Origin: Coniferiporia sulphurascens
Lineage: Eukaryota; Basidiomycota; Agaricomycetes; Hymenochaetales; Hymenochaetaceae
Assembly: GCA_002794785.1 (NCBI GenBank)
Contig: NBBA01000001.1
Location: forward strand, 310,001 to 374,000
Direction: 5' to 3'
DNA: 64,000 bases
The notes below the pieces were generated by a model that saw only the letters and a list, made by a program, of their open reading frames with translations, was not told the DNA's origin and made no database searches. The translations under genes and the position numbers were made by a program. The first letter of the stretch is position 1; each line of letters begins with the position of its first letter. Below are positions 57,437 through 64,000 of this stretch, piece by piece.

Positions 57437-59137
57437 ATGTCGCTGCCCACAGTGCTTTCGACCCGGTCTGGTGTAGAGCCTATCGATCCCAGTGAAATTC
57501 CGTACTTTCTTTCTACCTACGCGGAATACAAATACGTCCATATCGCAATCGCTACCATTATATGTTATGATACCAGTTGAGCCCATAGCAATGAAATCGC
57601 AGAAAACAATTTTAATTCATTACTCAAGTTACCACATTTGATAAAGAGGCACGAATATTTCCGATATTCGCCCGGCTCATCTCTGACTATATCTTCTTTG
57701 ATGACTTAGCTCAAATACTTTTGGGTAAATATTTTTAGCACTACGTCGTCCAACTAACTGCTAACCATAATACAATCTGGATTGATAAAGAGCTTCCCAC
57801 GCAAGACCGCCAGCATAGTCTATTTCCTCGTGAGTCTTGACCGCACCTGAAGCCTGTGGAAAAGAGATACACACTGCTGACCGACACGCGCTTCTCACAG
57901 AATCGCTACATAGGGGTCATTTCGGCATTGGCGTATATACCGAGTGAGCTTGTCATTTTAAACTCAACCTCACTCGGCAAAGCTCTATTTATTGAAATGA
58001 ACTTAGTTTTTACGGACCACACGAATATAAAGCTGTATGTACGCCGCAGAATGCATTTGTAACGTGTTCTTATAACTTTAACCCTCCAGATGTAAGGGGA
58101 ATCTTCAATCCCAACATAGGCTGCATTAATGAGAATACAGGCAACTTTTCTGTATGGACTAAGAATTTAGGAGGTGAACACCTGATCCCACTTTTGTGTC
58201 CAGTAAGAGCGGGGCTAATTTAGCCTGAGGCTATGCTGAACCCAGACTGGATGACCATCGTCCTCATAGACTGTGAGGACCCTTTTCCTATCTTTTCTCA
58301 CATAAGTTATTCAAATCCCAATGCCTCTTATTGCAGACATTCTCTTGATGAGGGTCCTTGCATTATGGTCCGGAGGTAATTGTTTTTTACTTTAAAGTTG
58401 CTGTCGAAGCCCCGTGGCCGGGTCTCAGTTCAAGTTTCGACAGAAAGGAAGCTGGCCAGGTGCCTCAAAGCTTTGTTTGTTTTAGAATCCACCTTCATGC
58501 TGGGGTTTTCAATCGCTATGGTTATAAAGGAGAAAGGTAAGCGAAGAGCCTACAACTCCATTATAGGAGCTCATCGTCAGCGGAATAGTATCCATAGGAG
58601 GTACAGAAGGATATGCATTTTGCAGCAATGGAGGTTTCATTCCCTTCTCATTTGAGACTCTCTACTGGTTCGTATACAGTTACTATATTGTCGGCGTGAC
58701 TTCATGCTTACGTCATGACAGGACAACCCCGCTTGTATTTGAGCTTGTCCTGCTTGTTCTGGCTCTCTACAAAGCTGCTTCTCATTGGCGGGAAACGGCT
58801 GGATTTAAGGGTCTCAGCCTTGTCAAAGTCCTCATCCTCGATCAAGCGTTTTATTTTGCCGCGTAATATATTTCTCTTTATCTTCGTTTGGGCTGATTTA
58901 ACGTCATTTTGCAGTGTAATGATATGCGGTGTAGCGCACATCACGTTTTTCTGGGCAGATCAACCTAATTCTTCCATTGCAGTGCTTAATGTTGTGGAGG
59001 AAATCTTAACAACCACTACCTTACCCTGCATAATAGGTTGCCGACTGTTGGTACACCTGAATGAGGCTGTCGAAATGGAAGTCAATGGAGGCACGAGCTA
59101 TAGAGCTCGAAGTGTAAGCGCAATACAGTTTGCATAA
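57437..59137 (+). CDS. D7: DUF6533-like membrane protein, shifted start
   Basis: D copy whose usual ATG (before CTTTCGACCCGG) has become GTG. An in-frame ATG 15 nt upstream (57437) restores a start: MSLPTVLSTRSGVEPIDPSE. Blocks: CYDT, TTFDKE with donor gcacga (no GT available here, which supports the GC donor), LKYFW (about 57711), SFPRKTASIVYFL, NRYIGVISALAYIP, DWMTIVLID, LMRVLALWSGG, TERKLARCLKALFVLESTFM (about 58440), GTEGYAFCSNGG (about 58598), VFELVLLVLALYKAASHW and the last exon to SVSAIQFA (59137). A 1-nt loss near 58053 relative to D1-D4 lies in a region whose splicing I cannot settle. It may be intact. Confidence 0.6.
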
Positions 59138-59599
59138 ATCCTGGTGTTCTTGTCGTGTTTCAGAATATCTTGTAACCCCGACGCACTGCGTGCATATTGG
59201 TGGCCATTTTAGTTACTTTCTCTATTTACAGTAAGATAAATTTTGTTTTTCACTGAGCTTTTCCTGCTAGTATCTCGTTCGGCGACTGTTTGTAAGGTTC
59301 AAATTAAAGTTCATCCAAACTGATCTTCTTGCGCTTTCATCCTTGCGCTCCCTTAATATATGAGCAATGTATACACGCAGGGTTGAGCGTGCACGTCCAC
59401 GGTTCATGCTGCCGACACTTTCTGATCACTACTGTACGTGTGGAATATCGAGTCCCGACGGCCGAGACTCGACATTCCACCCGACGCTCTGCACCGTCCA
59501 AGAAATCTCCTGTAGCTTAGTGCCGCATTCAGATGCTCGGGAGGTGCACGAGATTCTGCCGCAGCCTTGGACCCGCGAGTGATCATCTGTGAAATGGAA

Positions 59600-60690
59600 T
59601 GCTTACGCCAAACTGCAGGAATGCCTTTGCGTCTTCGACAACTCTTCCGATAGTGACAGTACTAATGAAAGGGATGCGTCTCTTCAAGGTGGCTTCAATT
59701 GCTCTGGGCCTACGCCAGATTCACCGTCCAGTGCGGGGTCATCCAGAGGATGTAGGGCGTCAAGCTGCGTTTGCTGCCGTAACCTCTTGTTCTGTCTTCA
59801 AATCGCCAAGCAGAGTCCGTGAGTGTGCGCCCGTCGCCGCCTGAGAGTAGTTCCAGCAGCTCGGCAGAGAAGGTCGTAGTGTCTTGCGGGGAGGGAAGAG
59901 AAAACATAGCAACGGTAAACCTCAAGGGAGATCCCGAGCAACAGACGGGCTTACCTGCACTCCAGCCTTCTCATCGAGCGATATTAGCGTGCGCATCGCG
60001 CCAAGGAGCCGTGCCGTCTCACGACGCTCCTCGTAGTCTGCACGTGTGCGGCTTCGGTTCGTCTCTTTCGCCGTTTCTTTGCCGATGCACACGGCCTTCG
60101 CGAGGCGCTCCGCCGCGCTTACCGAGTCCAACGCCCTTCTTCTCCGTAAGAGAAAAAAGGCAAACAGAAAGTGTGAGCGCCGCGGCGCCGCGACGGTGGG
60201 CCCGGATCAGCCAGTAGTCAAGGCTGGCAGCAAAGGCAACGCGTGCGCACCGGATCATACGTCCACGAGAAGAGGCACCGCCCAGTGTTGGAGATCGGGG
60301 CCTTTGGTTAGGGGGGCACTGGGGTTAGGTTCCGGGTGTTGAGGGCAAGGGCGAAGGCGCAAGGATAGGTGAACCAAACGAAGGGCCGGTCGCAAGAGCG
60401 GGAGCGATTAGCTCTCCACCGCATGCGCATCACCTTATTCTGTAGCCCAAGCTCGCGCTCCTCCGCCTGCGTGCGTTCGAAGAGACCACGCCTCAGACCT
60501 TCCTCGTGCACTTCCTCCTCAAGCTGGCGCCGGCTCTTCTTCCCGTTCTGCACATTCTTGAGCTCGGCTTGTCGCTTGGCTTGCTTGCGGCGTTCGGCGT
60601 AAGTGTGGGATTTTGCAGACGTGGAGGAGGCAGCGGCCTCTTGAAAAGAAATTTGTCGGAAAGATAGTCTTGCTCACCATCACTGGCCAT
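59600..60690 (-). pseudogene. G-patch protein (GPATCH11-like), decayed
   Basis: Read on the minus strand from ATG 60690: MASDGEQDYLSDKFL, then a 1-nt frame change in a T run near 60648, HTYAERRKQAKRQAELKNVQ, the basic helix KKSRRQLEEEVHEEGLRRGL, ERELGLQNK, and after a gap SAAERLAKAV (about 60112) and ADYEERRETARLLGAMRTL (about 60030-59965), then QLDALHPLDDPALDGESGV (about 59740-59690). This order matches G-patch domain protein 11, a likely splicing-related nuclear protein. The G-patch itself survives only as a VPLLVDV scrap (about 60280) followed by TGA, and the C-terminal CxxC end is not found. So it is a pseudogene, or a badly broken allele. Confidence 0.6.
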
Positions 60691-60979
60691 GGTGCAGTAA
60701 TGAAAATTTTCCAAGGGCGTACCTTTGCTTTGTGGCCATCCAAAGGTGGACATGACGGATGACGGCAAAGAAAAGCCACAACAACGACGTGCATTGTCAT
60801 CATCCACTTTGGGAAACTATCCCGGCAAAGTCCGGAGTTGCGTTGTCGTTTTTTTCTATCCTCCTGTGACCTGTCTCACCTCCATTCTCCTCCCCTTTTC
60901 CTTTTTTCCTCCATCAATGGTGTCAAACGGTTTATCCCCCAATACCCACATTATTAATTTTCGTGTTAATGGTTTTACA

Positions 60980-61320
60980 ATGGATCGGTGTGATCTGTTT
61001 CTCCCCCATTATTGTTTTTCTTATTGGAATTTAGAACGGATCGCTTGCGATCCGTACCCATACCCTTTAAACATTTTCTTGTAAATGGAACGGATCGTTC
61101 CTCTCCCCCTTCAGTATTTTTCTTGTTAAGATTTATTTGATCGGGTCGCACCGATCCGTTCCTTAATTCTATATTTTTCTTATTCCTAGTATTGGACTTG
61201 GAATAGATCCAGTGCGATCCGTTCTATCCCTTACTTAGTAGTCTCATTACAGAATATCTATATGCCTAATTCAATATAAAGGAACGGATCTTTCTATTAA
61301 ATAGACATCTGATCGGTCGT
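60980..61320. repeat. Cluster of CGATCC/GGATCG motifs
   Basis: Six or more copies of GGAACGGATCG in both orientations: 60982 (GGATCGGTGTGATC), 61035 (AACGGATCGCTTGCGATCCGT, a near-perfect dyad), 61089, 61139 (GATCGGGTCGCACCGATCCG), 61206 (GATCCAGTGCGATCCGTTC) and 61281. Spacing is 45-75 bp in AT-rich DNA. It lies between the divergent G-patch relic and the 3' end of D8. No gene. Confidence 0.55.
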
Positions 61321-63017
61321 ATGTCCCGTGGTGCCTGCGTATTGTATGCTGCTTAAATTTTGATCTCTGCAGCTTGTGCCCCCGTTGGCATCATTTTCTG
61401 CAGCCTCATGCAAGCGGACCAATAACCGACAGCCCAATATGCAAGGAAGACTGGTGGACGTTAATAGCGCCTCCAAGATAACGACCGCTGTGCTCAATTC
61501 TCCATTTTTTATCACCCAAACGAGCGCGACGTTCGTTACTCCGCATACAATCACACTGGAAAATACTGCTCCAAATTTTGCGGAAGAAAAGAAAAGAGAA
61601 AAACTTACAGGATGAAGTAGAGAGCTTGGTCCCGGATAACCACTTTGGCAAGGCTGGGTCCACCAGATCCGGCTGGTTCCCGCCAGATATGGACAGCTTT
61701 ATAGATAGAAAGGGCCATCAGTATGAGCTCAAATGCGAGCGGAGTCGCCCTGTCAATGATGTCAACTCGAAGCCATCTTGCGATTATTTTTTCTACGGAC
61801 CAATAGAGTACTTCTAACAAAGGGGGAGCACCCTTGTTACCGGAGCAAAATGTAAATCCATCCGCTCCTGCCACAAGTGCTAGTGCACTGTCAGCAATGC
61901 TTTTTTGGCTCGAATTGAAGGTCACTTAGCATACTTCCTTCTATTTGGACAATACCGACCCCAATCCCAAACATAAAGACAGACTCTACGGCAAACAATG
62001 CTTTCAGGAATATAGCCAATTTCCTTGCTGTCGGAATATCAGATTTGTCCACGGGACCTCTGTGAAAAAGTTGCTGTGATACTGTTGCTTACCTCCAGAC
62101 CATAATGCAAGGACCCTCAATAAGAGAATATCTAAGACGAGTGCGAATTCAGTGGCATGAGGTAGTCCGATGAAAACACCCGTACAGTCTAGTAGAACAA
62201 TATTCATCCAGCCTAATTTCAGAATGTTCATTAGCTTTAAACTCGTCACAATAACTTTATTAATTCAAGTCAAGTGCTTACCTCCTACGTATGCTGCCCA
62301 TGTCGAAAAATTGCCTGAAATCAAGTTAATTCGTGATCCAAATGAAGGAACTAGTCTCCGTACACCTGTAATTAATGTTCCTGAGATTCAAACAGTGGTA
62401 CAAATGGACCTTGACAACGACTCACAAGTTGAGATCAGTGTGATAGAGATTACCTGAATTTATATCAATAATTCTAATCATAGCTACAGTATAAGGCTTA
62501 GGCAAGCTCACCAATTATATTCATTAGTGTAGCGAAAATTCCCGCGTAGCGATTCTTAATGAGAAAAAGAGGCACACATTTTGTTAGAAACAGTACCAAT
62601 TTATTTATTGTTAAAGAAGTGAGCTTTGCTTACGAGAAAGTAGATAATACTGGAGGTCTTGCGGGGTGAGTTCTGGGTGATCGCGAAGCACGTCAGATTA
62701 GTAGCTGTACAGAACATATACTCAAATAATCAAGCAATTTACCCAGAAGTATTTGATCTATGTGATGGAATAAACTTGGTTCGCAGCGGGGCAAGAGGAT
62801 GTCAGAAAATTACATGCCTCTTTATCAAATGTGGTGACTAAGGGAAACAGTTAGAGAAAGTCCGCGACGATTTGGACAGGCCGGTTACTCAACTGGTATC
62901 ATAACAAAGAACAGTGGCGATTGCGCTCTGGACATATGTCACTTCAAAGACGAGGGAGATAAGGTACGGAATTTCGCTAGGATCAAGGGGCTCTACATTG
63001 GATCGAATGGATAGCAT
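61297..63017 (-). CDS. D8: inverted, divergent DUF6533-like membrane protein
   Basis: Minus-strand D copy. Exon 1, 63017-about 62890: MLSIRSNVEPLDPSEIPYLI ... CYDT. Then TTFDKE with a gcatgt GC donor (about 62810), IKYFW (about 62735), NSPRKTSSIIYFL with a cag acceptor (which fixes the exon start), NRYAGIFATLMNI followed by a gtgagc intron, ISGNFSTWAAYVG (about 62330-62290), LGWMNIVLLD, LLLRVLALWSGG (about 62120-62085), ALALVAGADGFTFCSG (about 61880), FELILMALSIYKAVHIW (about 61760) and the last exon with MIVCGVTNVALVW ... CILGCRLLVRLHEAAE (about 61554-61340). The C-terminus is longer and differs from the others (stop at 61297). Its divergence shows which splice sites are old. Probably intact. 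Confidence 0.65.
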
Positions 63018-63123
63018 TGTGAGTAGCACCACGCCTGAGATGTGTGGAAGGAGCAGAATACAAGCAGTTGAGTCCGCACGGATAGTAGCAAGCGTCCTCA
63101 GAGGTCATCGCGCCCGGATTGGG

Positions 63124-63131
63124 CTTATATG
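63124..63131 (-). promoter_or_regulatory. TATA box of D8
   Basis: Minus-strand CATATAAGCCC, about 110 nt upstream of the D8 ATG, the same spacing as in the array. Confidence 0.5.
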
Positions 63132-63639
63132 GGGCCACCCCAAAAAATAAAGTCCTTTGTTCAACAATGGAACGACCGCATGGACCTACAGTGTCATTGG
63201 CCACTGCTTCTGTCGTCTTGGAACCACTGCTCAAATGGTAAACACCAATGTGAAACCTGATATCCAAAGGGCCCTTCATCTACGATCAAGGTGACAGAGC
63301 GGACTATGTCTTTTTTGTTCAGCTATTGATCGGTATAAAGTTTCTCCCGATTCTAAGGAAAAATGGTCGGCTCATAGACCTATAAATATCAATGCACACA
63401 GTAGTCGGTCAACTAGGCATAGGAAGGATCCTTGAGTTTGGTTATCCATATTCACGCAATGGCATATAGCTTGGCGGGAAACTTCGGAGCTATATGCCCC
63501 AATACTAAGTGTGAAGATACTAGGAGTAGGGTCAGGGATGAATATGAGACAATGTACGATATCATCCAGGCCGTTGCAAATGCGAGTCACCCTCAAAGCA
63601 TGTCAGGAATTTACATCGTAATGTGAGATCAATGATTCG

Positions 63640-64000
63640 CGAAGAATCAGAGCGTGCAAGCATCATTTCATTCGAAATATACGACCGGCGGACCCCAAGA
63701 GGAAAATTCCAGCCTACGTCGATTTGAGAGAAGGTTAAGTTCAGGATTGCATCCAGGATTTCAGCGCGGTGTATCTTGCTTCCCTTCAGCGATTCAATTT
63801 GCTCCGAGTGTTACTTGGATCCTGCGAAGAACTTCTCAGCATCAAAGTGAAGACGGAAGTCGTCATTCGCACGAGATCCGTCATGGGGAGAGGGGACGAT
63901 GTCACGCTCAACTACATGTAGTACAAATAGCGCCAGCTGAACTCGTGCGTGTACTTGCCAGTCGAAAGTTATTTGGCCGAATTCTGCACTCCAAGAGTTG
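63640..64000 (-). pseudogene. Unrecognised coding fragment at the window edge
   Basis: A minus-strand frame reads DDFRLHFDAEKFFAGSK, then TAA (about 63819), then HSEQIESLKGSKIHRAEILD and a VGWNFPLGVRRSYISNEMM-like stretch. The peptide-like composition on both sides of one stop suggests a broken exon. No family recognised. Confidence 0.25.

Larger units (their letters stand above)
1447..59150 (+). repeat. Head-to-tail array of seven R-spacer-D units
   Basis: Seven units repeat in the same order: a conserved leader, relic gene R, a spacer, a TATA box and a DUF6533-like gene D. Approximate unit starts are 1447, 6668, 11529, 16977, 42405, 50472 and 55100. U4 is expanded by about 20.5 kb of transposons and U5 by a 6 kb Copia element. 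U6 lacks part of its leader, because the stub of the U5 D gene runs straight into R6. An inverted D copy at 61297-63017 lies beyond the array. The array is seen directly in repeated exon and promoter sequence; the duplication history is inference. Confidence 0.85.

Overview
The window looks like repeat-rich DNA of a mushroom-forming basidiomycete (Agaricomycetes). The reasons are genes split by many 45-75 nt introns, DUF6533-type membrane proteins, a G-patch protein relic, a PP2C phosphatase relic, tnp2-type CACTA transposase exons and Copia/LTR elements with 5-bp target duplications. There are no prokaryotic signatures. Calls rest on reading the sequence and on family knowledge; no database search was run.

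Layout. (1) The backbone is a head-to-tail array of seven units, U1-U7, from about 1447 to 59150. Each unit carries, 5' to 3', a decayed copy of an unrecognised gene (relic R), a spacer, a TATA box about 90-145 nt ahead of an ATG, and a DUF6533-like multi-pass membrane protein gene (D). D copies lie at 4636, 9616, 14962, 40379, 44251 (truncated), 53154 and 57437. An eighth, divergent D copy lies inverted at 63017-61297. Once insertions are subtracted, D-to-D spacing is about 2.9-5.3 kb. (2) Unit U4 is split by a block of about 20.5 kb (17264-37790) of nested mobile DNA: an inverted-repeat element with a PP2C phosphatase fragment, a Copia solo LTR, one solo LTR inside another in opposite orientation, a broken uncharacterised gene hit by a further solo LTR, two arrays of hairpin repeats, a CACTA transposase gene interrupted by a retroelement relic, and an oppositely oriented uncharacterised gene. 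(3) Unit U5 is cut by a near-complete Copia retrotransposon (44453-50466, TSD GGCAC), whose 3' LTR is itself split by a 558-bp solo LTR (TSD AGGAG). The window also opens inside another Copia copy (1-1308). (4) Smaller insertions are a 749-bp Mutator-like MITE (3395-4143, 9-bp TSD) and three copies of a 160-171 bp mini-LTR. (5) The right edge (59.4-64 kb) holds a decayed G-patch protein gene, a cluster of CGATCC-type motifs and the inverted D copy.

How it fits together. The array seems to have grown by tandem duplication of an R-spacer-D unit, and transposons then accumulated in it. The D copies keep exon sequence, splice sites and TATA boxes, which suggests several are still genes. All R copies are frameshifted or fragmented. 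The D genes contain a run of very small exons (20, 15, 39 and 43 nt) and a GC-AG intron shared by all copies. This is the least ordinary feature of the window. I see no defence, biosynthetic or other multi-gene system beyond this array.
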